Part shown: positions 51,973 through 62,075 of the stretch, piece after piece
Layout of the letters: every line of letters starts with the position of its first letter
Position numbering within the stretch: position 1 is the first letter of the stretch
Assembly: GCA_963556195.1 (NCBI GenBank)
Contig: OY744523.1
Span: forward strand, 72,375,288 to 72,439,287
DNA length: 64,000 nucleotides
Source of the DNA: Sepiola atlantica
Lineage: Eukaryota; Mollusca; Cephalopoda; Sepiida; Sepiolidae
Direction: 5' to 3'
Translations under genes and position numbers: made by a program
The notes under the pieces: generated by a model
What the model was told of the DNA's origin: nothing
What the model saw: the letters and a program-made list of their open reading frames with translations, nothing else
Databases searched by the model: none

Positions 51973-54900
51973 GTGAAGTGGAGAACGAGAGATGGGCAGA
52001 AGGCAGTTGGCAGTTCGCAGTTTGGAGAAATCACAGATTTTCTATCTTTTCAAGAAACTTTCCTTTCACGGATAGACTACAAGCTATTTCCGGCGGCCTA
52101 CCTACATAACAGGATGGGTGACAGAATCAGATTAAGCAGTGACGTATTGAAGGCGTACGCTGGTGATGGAGACGTAGTGCGATGGCTGTCTAAATTGAAG
52201 ATGGTCGCAAGATTGCAGAAAATTGAAGATGTGGCAATCTTGATTCCATTATATTTGGAAGGAAATGCACTTTCGGTCTACCTGGAAATGAATGACGCTG
52301 AACGAGAGGATGCAGATTTGATAGAGGCAAGACTAAAGACCGCTTTCGCAGAAAGCGTTTTCGACGCCTATAGCAAAATGCGCAGGATCACATGGACAGG
52401 GGAGCCAGTAGATGTCTTTGCGACGGAGATCCGGAGGCTAGCGGGACTGGCGGGTTATGCAGGGATGAGCCTTGAAAAAACGGTGAAAATGACATTTGTG
52501 ACTGGTCTTCCTGATAGTGTGTCCACAGAGCTGCAGAGACTGACAATGATCTAGAGCATGAACATGGATGAAGTGCTGACCCATGCCAGGGTGCTGACAA
52601 AGAAGAGTCACCAGTTGGGGGCAACCGCGAGTGTAAGCCTGATGGGAGGGAAGTCCGCAGTTAAGGAGAATCTCTCGTGGGGGCGGTCATCTGGAAAAGC
52701 CCCAGTGAAATGTTTTCGATGCCAGGGGCCTCATTTTGTACGGGACTGCCGAGTCCCTAAGCCTGGCATAACCTGTTTCCGTTGTGGACAAACTGGGCAT
52801 ATCAGCCGAACCTGCAAGGTACAGGGAAAACGATTAGAGGGGTGCCATAGCGCCAGTGGCTACCCCCCTTATCAAGTGACGGCGCATAGGACTGCATTAC
52901 CACAGGTGGAGATCACCGCAAACGGGAAAAGAGCCAAAGCCCTGGTTGATACCGGCTGCACGACCACGTTGGCGACAACGGATGTTGCTAAATCTTGGCA
53001 TGGAACGACCAGTGTGAGGGCGGTTGATGGCCGTGAGGTGATGTGCCGAGGAATGTGCACTGTGAGAATAATAGTGAGAGAGACCGAACTTGAGGTCATG
53101 GCAATTGTGATGGAGCGGCTTGTTGCAGGTGTTGATGTTGTGTTGGGCCTGGATGTCATCGATCAACTAGGGGGTGCTATGTTTAGCATGGGCATGATCA
53201 CATTTGGATGCGAGCGCCCAGTCGGATTGGCAGGGATGGAGAGTGTTAAACCCAAGAAGGCGGAACCGTGCCAAATCAAAGACAAAGACTTTCAGGCCAG
53301 TTTTGATGGAGATAAGTGGACGGTGGAATGGCGTTGGGTTTCAGAGCCGCCAATACTAAAAAATCAAGTTGGGTGCTACGAAAGTACTCTGAATGGTGAC
53401 ACAAGGGCTGAATTTGAGAAAGAGATAGCGAGGTGGATTGAGGAAGGTATCCTTGTACCATGGTCCGGGGAAGCAGACGGAGTCCTACCACTCATGGCGG
53501 TAGTCCAGCCCACCAAAGGGAAGGTTAGGCCAGTATTGGACTACAGAGAGCTAAACCAGCATATTTCTTGCCACACAGGGGACGGTATCGACGTTTGCGA
53601 GGAAGTAATGCGAGAGTGGAGGAAGATGGAGCGGGCAAGCAAGATTGTGGACCTAAAATCAGCCTACCTCCAGATACACATAGACGAGAGGCTATGGCGG
53701 TACCAGCTGGTTAAGTTCAAGGGTCAGACCTTTTGCCTGACAAGGTTGGGTTTTGGGCTCAGTTCTGCACCCATAATTATGACTGCAATTTTGAAAACAG
53801 TGCTGGGGAAAAATAACGAGGTGGAGAGGGCCACAAGCTCATATATTGATGACATCTTGGTCGAGGAAGGAAATCTGTCCGCTGAAAGTGTTAGCAATCA
53901 CGTTGGAAGATATGGGTTGATTGCGAAGCCACCTGAGCCACTAGAAAATGGCACGGCCCTAGGACTAAAGCTGCAAAGGAATAAGGAGGGGACGTTGATG
54001 TTCGGACGGGGTAATGAGGTGCCCGATATCTCAGACGGACTGACTAAGAGAGAGCTGTTCTCTATATGTGGGAAGCTGGTTGGCCATTACCCCATTTGCG
54101 GGTGGCTCAGAGTAGCATGCAGCTATATAAAAAGGCGGACCGAAGGCGGCCGCTGGGATGACACAGTGACCGAGGATGTTGTGCAGTTGATACGCGAGCT
54201 GGTGGAGGAGGTTAAGGTGGAAGACCCCGTCAAAGGAAAATGGCGTGTCGAACGGGGCAAAGAAGGTGTGATCTGGTGTGATGCTAGCACTCTGGCTCTC
54301 AGTGTGCTGCTTGAAATTGGAGGAGCAACAGTGGAGGATGCCGCTTGGCTACGCTAAAGGAATGACCATGCCCACATAAATGTTGCAGAGCTTGAGGCTG
54401 CAGCAAAGGGAGTGAATCTGGCTCTAAAGTGGGGCTTGAAAAATGCAGAGTTGAAAACGGACTCGGCCACAGTGGCCTCCTGGATCCAGTCAGAAGTCTC
54501 AGGAGACAGGAGAGTAAGGACCAAGGGAGCAGCTGAGATGCTGATCAAGCGTAGGCTCGGGATTTTGGGAGACTTGATTCGTGAGTTTGGACTGAGAGTG
54601 TCGGTTACGCTTGTCCCAACTCAAAAGAACAGAGCAGATGCCCTGACCCGAGTAAAGAAGGCCTGGCTTAAAGAGAAGGATGCCGCATCTGTGTGCGCCG
54701 TTAGTGAGGAAGTGAGAGAGCTGCATGAAATGCACCACTTTGGGAAAGAGAGGACACTTTTTCTTGCAAGAAAGGTGAACCCGAGTGTGACAAAGGAGGC
54801 GGTTAAAGAGGTGGTGGAACAATACAGAGAGTGTCAATCAATTGACCCTGCCCCATCCAGGCACGAGAGAGGGGAATTACAGGTGACTGAAACTTGGAAA

Positions 54901-55641
54901 CGGCTAGCCATTGACGTCACGCATTATAGGAACGATATATTCCTGTCAATGGTCGACTGTGGACCTGGGAGAGTGGCAATCTGGCGTAAGTTGAGAGCGG
55001 AAACCGCGAGTGAAATCTGCAGAGCCATGGAGGCGGTGTTTTTGGAGAGGGGGCCAGTGGAGGAGATATTACTGGATAATAGTGCCGCCTTCCGCTCTGA
55101 AGACTTTGCAGAGCTGTGTGCCAGGTGGGGAACCCGGCAATTTTTTCGGGCTGCATATCGACCAGGAGAAAATGGGATTGTCGAAAGGCATCACCGAACC
55201 ATAAAGGCTGTTTCAGAGAGAGGCCGAATCTAACCAGAAGAGGCGGTATTTTGGTACAACATGTCTCCAAAGAGTGGTCAAAATGAAGAGTCAGTGCCGC
55301 ATCAGTCAGTCTTTCGGTATGAGTGTCGTCATCCTCTTGCTAGAACGAACATGAGTGAAGAGGGACAAGGATCCATCACAGTTGGTGAAGAAGTGTGGGT
55401 CAAGCCCCCGGGAGCTCTATGCACTACACGTTGGGGACGAGGAAGGGTAACGCATGCACAGTCTGTAAACAATGTGAGTGTTGACGGGATGCCGCGACAC
55501 GTGCTTGACATACGTCGTGTTTCTCTGCCATCAAATGGACATGCTGAGGAAGAAGCCGGTGAGCCCCCGTTGGAAGAACCCCCGCGAGGCTCTAATCGTG
55601 AGAGGAGACAACCGGTCTGGATGGCCGACTATGCGAGGTGA
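51973..55641 (+). pseudogene. gypsy2 Gag-Pol, one frame with three in-frame stops
   Basis: A single frame spans gag and pol. It starts in the LTR/leader region, and an internal ATG near 52111 is also possible. Gag has capsid motifs (DVVRWLSKLKMVARLQ, RLKTAFAESVFDAYSKM) and two zinc knuckles (CFRCQGPHFVRDC, CFRCGQTGHISRTC). Protease is ALVDTGCTTTLAT. RT shows VRPVLDYRELNQH, KIVDLKSAYLQIHI, RLGFGLSSAP and SSYIDDILVEE. RNase H has IWCDASTLALSVLLE and ELKTDSATV. Integrase has MHHFGKERT with YRECQS, a core with LAIDVTHYR, LLDNSAAF, NGIVERHHR, and an acidic C-terminus. Stops TAG 52552-52554, TAA 54355-54357 and TAA 55231-55233 interrupt it, in gag before the knuckles, in RNase H and in integrase. 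They replace ordinary residues and so are probably decay. Confidence 0.9.
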
Positions 55642-55667
55642 GATGTGATTTTAAGATCACGGGGGCA

Positions 55668-55853
55668 TGTAGTGGAAAATGAAGACAACAATGTTAATTC
55701 ATTAACTCTCTGGTTAGCAGAGTTGTCCCCCTTTGCAAATTGGCTGTTTAGAGAATTTGAACACTAGATGGCTCTGGTTAACAGTCAATTTGCATAGGTG
55801 GGGCAAAAGCAGCATAAAAACTGTACTCTTTTGTGAAGAGGGTGAATGCTCAG
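55668..55853 (+). repeat. gypsy2 3' LTR, first part
   Basis: It matches 45681-45866 with two differences by eye. It is followed by LINE B at 55854, so the LTR remainder is displaced. Confidence 0.88.
55846..55853 (+). repeat. ATGCTCAG at the LINE B 5' junction
   Basis: Octamer at the same LTR position as for LINE A, followed by CTCTCTTTCGG. Confidence 0.9.
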
Positions 55854-56090
55854 CTCTCTTTCGGATACTTTGTCATTGGTTTGTCTATATTGCGCGCTTG
55901 ATTGTTATTTCCTATTGTTACTCTTGTTATTATTGTTACTTGTTGGACATTACCGTTTTTTTTTTCCTTGTTACCTGTTGACATTTGTTATTTGGAATTA
56001 CGTTTTTTTTTTTCTTCCCACTTTTTTTTTGGTTTTTTTTTTTTCCCACTTTTTTTTCTACTCTCAATAGTCTCTAGTTTTTATTTCTAG

Positions 56091-57911
56091 ATGACTACTG
56101 AAATGACAACGTCCGAAGGAACTGAGTGGTCAAAACCACCCAAGATTCAAATAAATGTGGAACAGTTCGTCGAAGAGGCAAAAAAATGTGTACACATGGT
56201 CACGGAGACCGGTTTACTGGTGGACCTACCCAAGTTGGAGGAGATCCAGAAAAGAACTGTATCCCTTTTTGTCATGGATAAGAAGATCAAGAAGTCGATC
56301 AGAGCCACACCAGAACTAATCCTAAAGCTTCTACACTCTGTTGGATTTAAGCCGCAACGTCTGATCAAATCCAAAGGCTTCAACACATGGTCGGCTTTGT
56401 TCCCTGACGAGGACACATGCAACAAACTGTCCTTAACGCCAATAATTACCCCGGATTATATTCTACGCACTGAATACATGGGAAGAAGACGCTCCTCAGT
56501 TTCTTTTTTTAATGTGCCCTTCCATGTGAAGGGGGAGCACATAGGAGCCTACCTCTTAAAATATGGTGAAATCACGGATGTAAACCACGAAGAATTTTCA
56601 GGAGTTTGGTCCTTCGAAATTTTCGTCGACAAAAAGGCTTACGATAGCATCCCTTACTACATGCTCATTGGGGAGGAAAAATTGCCGATTATACTGACAG
56701 GACGTCGACCTATTTGCTGGTATTGCGAAGGAATAGGGCATCTAACGATGGATTGCCCTCTAAAGAAGAAGGATCCGACTCCTAAGGCGACTACCAGTAA
56801 GTCAAGAGCAGGAGCTCATATAAATGCACCGCCACGCATTGGAGTACCAATATTATCGTCAAGTGAGGAGTCCGACGAAGAATTTCCGGCACTACCCACA
56901 GCCAAAAAAAATGATGACGTTGAAACAGAAAATAAAAGAGAAGGCTGGGTCATTGTACCAGGGAAAAAAACCCCGGGACGACACACTTTGGACGAAATAA
57001 GAGAAACAGAGATGTTGAAACATGACCCCGGAAAGGACTCATACGTGAAAGCCAAAAATTTACTTAAAAAAGTTAATAATAACCCCAAGCCCACTCCCGA
57101 CTCTGCCCCTAAAAAAAACCCTAAACCGCAGACCCCCAAATCAATGCCCCCTCCTATAACTGGTCCCATTATCGATAAGCCCTATAAATTAATCCTCCTG
57201 AGTCCTCAAAAAGTTCCCAAAAAATCCCCTAGACCTTCTCCTTTTGTGTCCCCTGCCCAGACCCCCAGAAGCTCCCCACCTGCATCCCCCTCAAAGCATC
57301 CCTTTCCCGCACCTTCTCCAGCATCTCCCTTAGAGCCTAGCTCCCCCTCCCCTTCCCCCATGGAAGAAATGCCTCCACCCACTCCTAAAAGACACAGGAG
57401 TCCTTCCCTAGAGAAGAGAAGTTTTAAAAAAGCTACTTTTCTTTCCGGAAAAGATATATGCAGATGTACGCAAATACAAATTGACACGGTGAAGAATATG
57501 CGTAACTCCAGCCTCACCGGACTATTAAAATTCGAGGAGGTTGGAGGCTTTTCGATAGAAGACCCCAATAATTTCCCCAACGCCACAAGAGTGGTAACAG
57601 TTATAAGGAGAAGAGCTGAAGCAAAGGCTCTATGGGAGATGTTGGAGGAGGCGAACTCAGCCTTCAATTTTGACCTCCCCCTTGCCATATTCAAATCAAG
57701 TGAACTCAGAGAAATGAAAAATAACTGTTTCGGAAGGCTACCCATTAGAGTTCACCCCTCCCTGTATAGGATAGCCAAACTAACGTATCCTCGTGATATC
57801 GGCGGTATCTCCTATGATGGTCTGATTAACGACCAAATGGGCCAAGAGTCCATTGGGAGAGCCGTTGGTACCCTGACCTCATCTATGTTCGTTTCTCAAA
57901 CTCAACCCTAA
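56091..57911 (+). CDS. LINE family 2 ORF1 protein (zinc-knuckle RNA-binding), intact
   Basis: 606 residues starting at the ATG after a T-rich leader; the start is conserved in copies A and C. Residues 20-115 are a helical region (VEEAKKCVHMVTETGL, VSLFVMDKKIKKSIRAT, GFNTWSALFPDEDTC). Residues 125-205 hold RRRSSVSFFNVPFHVKGEHI and EIFVDKKAYDSIPYY, an RRM-like pattern. A CCHC knuckle (CWYCEGIGHLTMDC, about 209-222) follows. Residues 230-460 are Lys/Pro/Ser-rich and basic. The C-terminal domain (about 480-600) has FGRLPIRVHPSLYRIAKL and DIGGISYDGLINDQMG, matching family 1 ORF1 ends. It should bind LINE RNA in a cytoplasmic particle. RRM-like and C-terminal roles are inference. Confidence 0.88.
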   Translation: MTTEMTTSEGTEWSKPPKIQINVEQFVEEAKKCVHMVTETGLLVDLPKLEEIQKRTVSLFVMDKKIKKSIRATPELILKLLHSVGFKPQRLIKSKGFNTWSALFPDEDTCNKLSLTPIITPDYILRTEYMGRRRSSVSFFNVPFHVKGEHIGAYLLKYGEITDVNHEEFSGVWSFEIFVDKKAYDSIPYYMLIGEEKLPIILTGRRPICWYCEGIGHLTMDCPLKKKDPTPKATTSKSRAGAHINAPPRIGVPILSSSEESDEEFPALPTAKKNDDVETENKREGWVIVPGKKTPGRHTLDEIRETEMLKHDPGKDSYVKAKNLLKKVNNNPKPTPDSAPKKNPKPQTPKSMPPPITGPIIDKPYKLILLSPQKVPKKSPRPSPFVSPAQTPRSSPPASPSKHPFPAPSPASPLEPSSPSPSPMEEMPPPTPKRHRSPSLEKRSFKKATFLSGKDICRCTQIQIDTVKNMRNSSLTGLLKFEEVGGFSIEDPNNFPNATRVVTVIRRRAEAKALWEMLEEANSAFNFDLPLAIFKSSELREMKNNCFGRLPIRVHPSLYRIAKLTYPRDIGGISYDGLINDQMGQESIGRAVGTLTSSMFVSQTQP

Positions 57912-57920
57912 GGCATCTTT

Positions 57921-60900
57921 ATGGCTCTCTATCTAGCTACTTTAAATGTGCGGGGCCTGAGGGCAAATGACCGTAAATTTCGGGTCGCTACCGACCTTCA
58001 GCGCCTCAGAGTGGATGTATGTTGCTTGCAGGAGACCCACCTGATTTCAGGGGACCATTTGGGTGCGTTGGGTAAGCGTTTTCACGTTTATTCAGCGTAC
58101 TTTAATTCTTCCGCAAGGGGGGTTTCATGGCTGGTAAGCAAGACTTTAGATGCGTCGTGTGACCCTTTCTACATGGATCCGGAAGGGAGACTATGTATTT
58201 TGGATATTACCATAAAGGGGAAAGCATTTCGACTCGTTGGGGTTTATGCTCCCAATATCCATACTGAGCGTTCTTCCTTTTTTCGGCGAATCGAGCAGTT
58301 CTTGAATACTACTCGGACGGTCATTTTAGCGGGAGACTGGAACGCGGTCCTGGATCCCGATTTAGATCGTAATCGGCCTAGGGGTACTAACACTGATCGG
58401 GACGCTAAAATATTCCGGGACTTTCTCGATAAGTTTGATCTTATCGATAAGTTCCGGAATGAAAAGCCCCGTGATAGGGTATGGACTTGGACAAATAGGC
58501 GCGGCTCCGATTTGGTACAACTTTCGAGTTATATCGATCGGTTCTTAATTAGGGGAGTCGACGTAGGGGTAGTTGAATGTCCAAGTCTTCATAATATAGT
58601 TTACTCGGACCATAGACTTGTTCGGGTCCGTGTGAACTTAGATAGACCTAAGCCTAGATTAGATGGTCACTGGAAGCTCAACACTTCGTTGTTCGATGTG
58701 AAGGGCTACCGGGACCAGCTTCTACTAACCTTACAGCGGGAATTGACGGGGGCTGTAATTGGGAATAGGAAGTGGGGCCATTTTAAGAAAGTAATTAGGT
58801 CCTTTACTGCCGATTTTAGCAGACGGCTCAACCTATCAACTAGGGCAGTTAAAGTGGCACTAGAGTCTAGATTAGATCGGGCGATTGAGGTGGGGAGTAG
58901 CTCTAGTGTTACTATAATTAAGGCTAAGCTGAATTCTTTGGCTTTCAAAGAACATCAAGCTTTAGTAATTAGGAATAGGTTAAATAGAATGTCTGCGGAA
59001 GCAACAAACATGGCCGCTGAACTGCGTGCAGAGGAGTTTCGCCATGCAACTGATCGACATATCGCTCGTGTCTCATTACCGGATGGGCGGCTCGTGACTA
59101 CAAACGAAGGTATTCTGGAGGCCTTTTGCTCTCATTTTCAAGAGCTTTTTACTCGGGAACCTGGTCTGTCTTTAGCACAATTCGACCCCTATTTGGCTGA
59201 CTTTTCTCGCCTTGAGGCGACCGAAGCGGCTAGGTGCGAAGGTTGCATAACAGAGGATGAAGTTCAGGAAGCGTTGAAGCAGGTCGGCCTTAACAAGTCT
59301 CCGGGGATTGATGGTTTGCCCTATGAAGTGTATTTGAGGATGTCGCCCATTTTTGTTCCCTTGCTTACAGTTTTGTTTAATTCATGGTTTAAGAACGGGA
59401 ATATTCCCCAGTACTTGACCATGGGTTTACTGAAGCTGATACGCAAAAGCAAAAATGGTGGGGATGGGTTAGATAACTTTCGGCCCTTAACAATGCTTAA
59501 TGCGGAGTTAAAGATTTTGGCCAAGATCTTAGCTAATCGTCTGCAACTTGTTTTGCCTGGTCTTATCAGCCCTGAACAGACTTGTGCTGTAAAGGGCCGG
59601 ACCATTCAGGATAACTTGCATTCGATACGCTTGATCATTGAGAAAGTCGACACTGAAGCCGCGCTGATCAATTTAGATCAGTCCAAAGCATTTGATAGGG
59701 TGGACCATCGGTATTTGGAGGCTGTTTTATCGGCGGCCGGCCTTGGTCCTCAGTTTCGCTCTTGGATTCGCCTCTTGTATGCGAACCCCAGTGTTAGGGT
59801 AGAAGTGAATGGGGTGAGGTCGGAGGCTTTCAGGTTATCCAGATCTCTTCGTCAAGGGTGCCCTCTTTCACCGATGCTTTATGTGCTTGTTTTGGAACCC
59901 TTCCTTAACAGGCTAAGGGTGAATCCGGTCCTACGTGGAATTACTTTGCCAGGTGCTTGCACCACGTTGAAGTATTCTGCCTATGCCGACGATGTAACAG
60001 TGCTTGTAACGAGCAATGCCGAGATTAGTGTCGTCGGCAGAGAAATCAGAACATATGAAACGGTGACAGGGGCCAAAATCAACTGCGTTAAGTCTGTTGG
60101 CTTGCGCATCGGTGCCTGGAAGGGTGTTTCCTTGCAGGGACCCTTTGGCTGGACAGATGGACCTTGCAAGCTACTCGGCGTCTGGTTTGGTCCTGATCTT
60201 CAGCTGGAGAAAAATTGGTCGGAAGTCCTGAAATCGATAAGGGCCACAGCTGGCCTGTGGACCCGTAGAAATCTTTCATTAAAGGGTAGAGCGGACGTAT
60301 GTGCTTCTCACATTTACCCGATTATCCTATATCGTCTTTCAGTACTTCCACTCCCGTCGGATACACTGCTTGAGTTGCAGAGGGCTCTTTTCAATTTTTT
60401 ATGGGTTGGAAAGGCCCATATGGTCCGTCGCGAGGTTTGTTGCCTTCATCCTTCTGAGGGCGGTTTGGGTATGCCGAGCATCGATATTCGATGTCACACA
60501 CTTCGGCTCTTTTATCTAATCCGAATGAGTACACAAAGTGAGGGAAACGGTGTCTTCTGGAAGGAAGACGCTAAGAAAGCCTTCCCGGCTTTGAGAAGTG
60601 TGCACTTGGACGAGGGGGAGGCACATAGGTTACCCCGAGGTGAGTGCTCCTTCTATCGCGAATGTAGACACGCATTGAAATTTCTTTTAAGAGCGACAGA
60701 TGGCCTCTCTGACACTCTGCTGTTGTCCCGTAAGGCATTATATCGGGTAATGGTGAGGGGGACCGTTCGTGGAGATAGGATTGAGGGGCTCGATTTGACG
60801 AGGGGGGAGCTTCGCTCAGTCTGGCCTTGGGCGCCTGGGTTAAGGTGTCTTGATAACGACGAGGCATCGCTGACCTGGCTGACGATTAGAAATGCACTCT

Positions 60901-61379
60901 GGGTCGGTAAGAGGCTTCATTCAGCGCGCTTGAGTAATTCTCCGACTTGTGTTAGATGTGACGACGAGGACGAGACTGTAAGTCACGCCTTCGTTTATTG
61001 TCGCATTGTCGTGCCGCTGATTAAGCTTGTTTCAGGCTTCATGGTTCGTATTCTTAATGTGTCGTCTTTCCAACTGGAACCCATTAATGTATGTAGCAAC
61101 TGGGCTCCGACAACTGATAGTCAAAAGCGTTCAACCTTTTTGAGCTTACTAGTCGCTATGAGAGTTACGATTTGGAAGACGAGATGCCAGACAGTCTACG
61201 GAGCTGAGACCTTCACTCCTCGCGACCTTATTGCGATTTTCAAATATTATCTGAAAGCTCGCATTAGGGCCGAGAGGGTGAAACTCTCTTCGGCAGATTT
61301 TGGTGAAAGGTGGGTGACTGGTGCGCGACTGTGTAGAACGGCTGGGGCTAGATTAGAGTGGTATTTAGACGTGCCTTAG
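57921..61379 (+). CDS. LINE family 2 ORF2 protein (APE endonuclease and reverse transcriptase), intact
   Basis: 1152 residues, ATG 9 bases after the ORF1 stop. The APE endonuclease (about 1-235) has LNVRGLRANDRK, CLQETHLI (residue ~38), VGVYAPN, AGDWNAVLDPDLDRN (~137) and the catalytic-site box YSDHRLVRV (~227). RT (about 440-760) has KSPGIDGLPYEVYL (~460), LINLDQSKAFDRVDH (~582), RQGCPLSPMLYVLVLEPF (~644) and YSAYADDVTVLV (~687). The thumb region has GAKINCVKS and LLGVWFGPDLQLEKNWSEV. A Cys/His motif (CVRCDDEDETVSHAF, ~1005) lies near the end. The wording is that of the L1/Tx1 group, closest to the Tx1 families that choose a fixed target. The endonuclease would nick the target for target-primed reverse transcription. 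Confidence 0.93.
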   Translation: MALYLATLNVRGLRANDRKFRVATDLQRLRVDVCCLQETHLISGDHLGALGKRFHVYSAYFNSSARGVSWLVSKTLDASCDPFYMDPEGRLCILDITIKGKAFRLVGVYAPNIHTERSSFFRRIEQFLNTTRTVILAGDWNAVLDPDLDRNRPRGTNTDRDAKIFRDFLDKFDLIDKFRNEKPRDRVWTWTNRRGSDLVQLSSYIDRFLIRGVDVGVVECPSLHNIVYSDHRLVRVRVNLDRPKPRLDGHWKLNTSLFDVKGYRDQLLLTLQRELTGAVIGNRKWGHFKKVIRSFTADFSRRLNLSTRAVKVALESRLDRAIEVGSSSSVTIIKAKLNSLAFKEHQALVIRNRLNRMSAEATNMAAELRAEEFRHATDRHIARVSLPDGRLVTTNEGILEAFCSHFQELFTREPGLSLAQFDPYLADFSRLEATEAARCEGCITEDEVQEALKQVGLNKSPGIDGLPYEVYLRMSPIFVPLLTVLFNSWFKNGNIPQYLTMGLLKLIRKSKNGGDGLDNFRPLTMLNAELKILAKILANRLQLVLPGLISPEQTCAVKGRTIQDNLHSIRLIIEKVDTEAALINLDQSKAFDRVDHRYLEAVLSAAGLGPQFRSWIRLLYANPSVRVEVNGVRSEAFRLSRSLRQGCPLSPMLYVLVLEPFLNRLRVNPVLRGITLPGACTTLKYSAYADDVTVLVTSNAEISVVGREIRTYETVTGAKINCVKSVGLRIGAWKGVSLQGPFGWTDGPCKLLGVWFGPDLQLEKNWSEVLKSIRATAGLWTRRNLSLKGRADVCASHIYPIILYRLSVLPLPSDTLLELQRALFNFLWVGKAHMVRREVCCLHPSEGGLGMPSIDIRCHTLRLFYLIRMSTQSEGNGVFWKEDAKKAFPALRSVHLDEGEAHRLPRGECSFYRECRHALKFLLRATDGLSDTLLLSRKALYRVMVRGTVRGDRIEGLDLTRGELRSVWPWAPGLRCLDNDEASLTWLTIRNALWVGKRLHSARLSNSPTCVRCDDEDETVSHAFVYCRIVVPLIKLVSGFMVRILNVSSFQLEPINVCSNWAPTTDSQKRSTFLSLLVAMRVTIWKTRCQTVYGAETFTPRDLIAIFKYYLKARIRAERVKLSSADFGERWVTGARLCRTAGARLEWYLDVP

Positions 61380-61458
61380 GCGAATATTGGGTCGGAAAAA
61401 CGAACATATATTTCAATTAAGTTAGGTTAAGACATTTAATTTTATTTTTTAGATTTTT

Positions 61459-61481
61459 TTGTTGAATTTTAAGTTCAACAA
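61459..61481 (+). other. Hairpin after the ORF2 stop, LINE family 2 copy B
   Basis: TTGTTGAA, loop TTTTAAG, TTCAACAA; the same as in copy A at 51345-51367. Confidence 0.75.
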
Positions 61482-62067
61482 CTTAGCTAGGGTGTGATTG
61501 TATTCATTACTCCCCCTTTTATTTTGTCCTCTTCCCACCCCCCTTTTTTATTTTCTACCCCTTAAATCCCCCTTCCCTCCCCAATTAGGTGACAGATTGC
61601 CGATTTGTCGGGATGCGGGTCACCCTTCAATATTTTCGAAGGAGGTGTATTTAAATAAAGCGTTGGGGCCCGCATCAAATCTTTATTTTTCGAGTTTTCG
61701 ATTTCGACCGGCAAACCGGCACCTCTGCCACATTGTGATATCGGGGGGCTTTTTACTAACAAAAATATTTTTTTTTTCATGTAAATATTCCAATTTTATT
61801 TTTGTATATATATATTTTTAGTCCCTCCCCCCCGTTGCATATTTTTATATGGGTTTTAAGTAGGTTTCATAGTATGGTTTGTTATGGTGATAGTGATGGA
61901 TGTATAGCATGAATGTGGTATTTTGGTAAATGATGGTCGCGATTGAAACTAGCAAAGTTGAGTTCGTTTGTAAGTTAGAAGTTGACCTATCCGACCCCTC
62001 TCCCTTTTTGGCCTTGTGCCACATTTTATATATTTTTGCATTTGTAAATTTATATAAATAAATAAAA

Positions 62068-62075
62068 ATGCTCAG
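62068..62075 (+). repeat. ATGCTCAG at the LINE B/C junction
   Basis: Octamer between the LINE B tail (ATAAATAAAA) and the LINE C start (CTCTCTTTCGG). It serves as the right duplication of B and the left flank of C. Confidence 0.92.

Larger units (their letters stand above)
45681..55853 (+). mobile_element. Ty3/gypsy retrotransposon (gypsy2), interrupted by LINE family 2 in each LTR
   Basis: LTR starts at 45681 and 55668 (TGTAGTGGAAAATG) are identical for 186 bases except for two differences by eye. Each runs to AATGCTCAG and is then cut by a LINE. After LINE A the gypsy continues at 51965 (TGAGCTGAG) into gag and pol, and ends at a purine tract (CACGGGGGCA) before the right LTR. It lies in the LINE family 1 copy 4 3' UTR. 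Its right end and right target duplication are outside the window. It is related to gypsy1. Confidence 0.9.
55854..62067 (+). mobile_element. LINE family 2, copy B, intact and full length
   Basis: A 6.2-kb element with 5' UTR (55854-56090, T-rich), ORF1, a 9-base gap, ORF2, and a 3' UTR ending ATAAATAAATAAAA. Both ORFs are open and all catalytic motifs are present. ATGCTCAG flanks both ends. A second LINE (copy C) begins directly after the right octamer. Confidence 0.95.

Noticed and set aside
52552..52554. UAG in gypsy2 as programmed gag-pol readthrough
   Set aside because: It lies before the zinc knuckles, inside gag, and two more stops occur in RNase H and integrase; decay explains all three.
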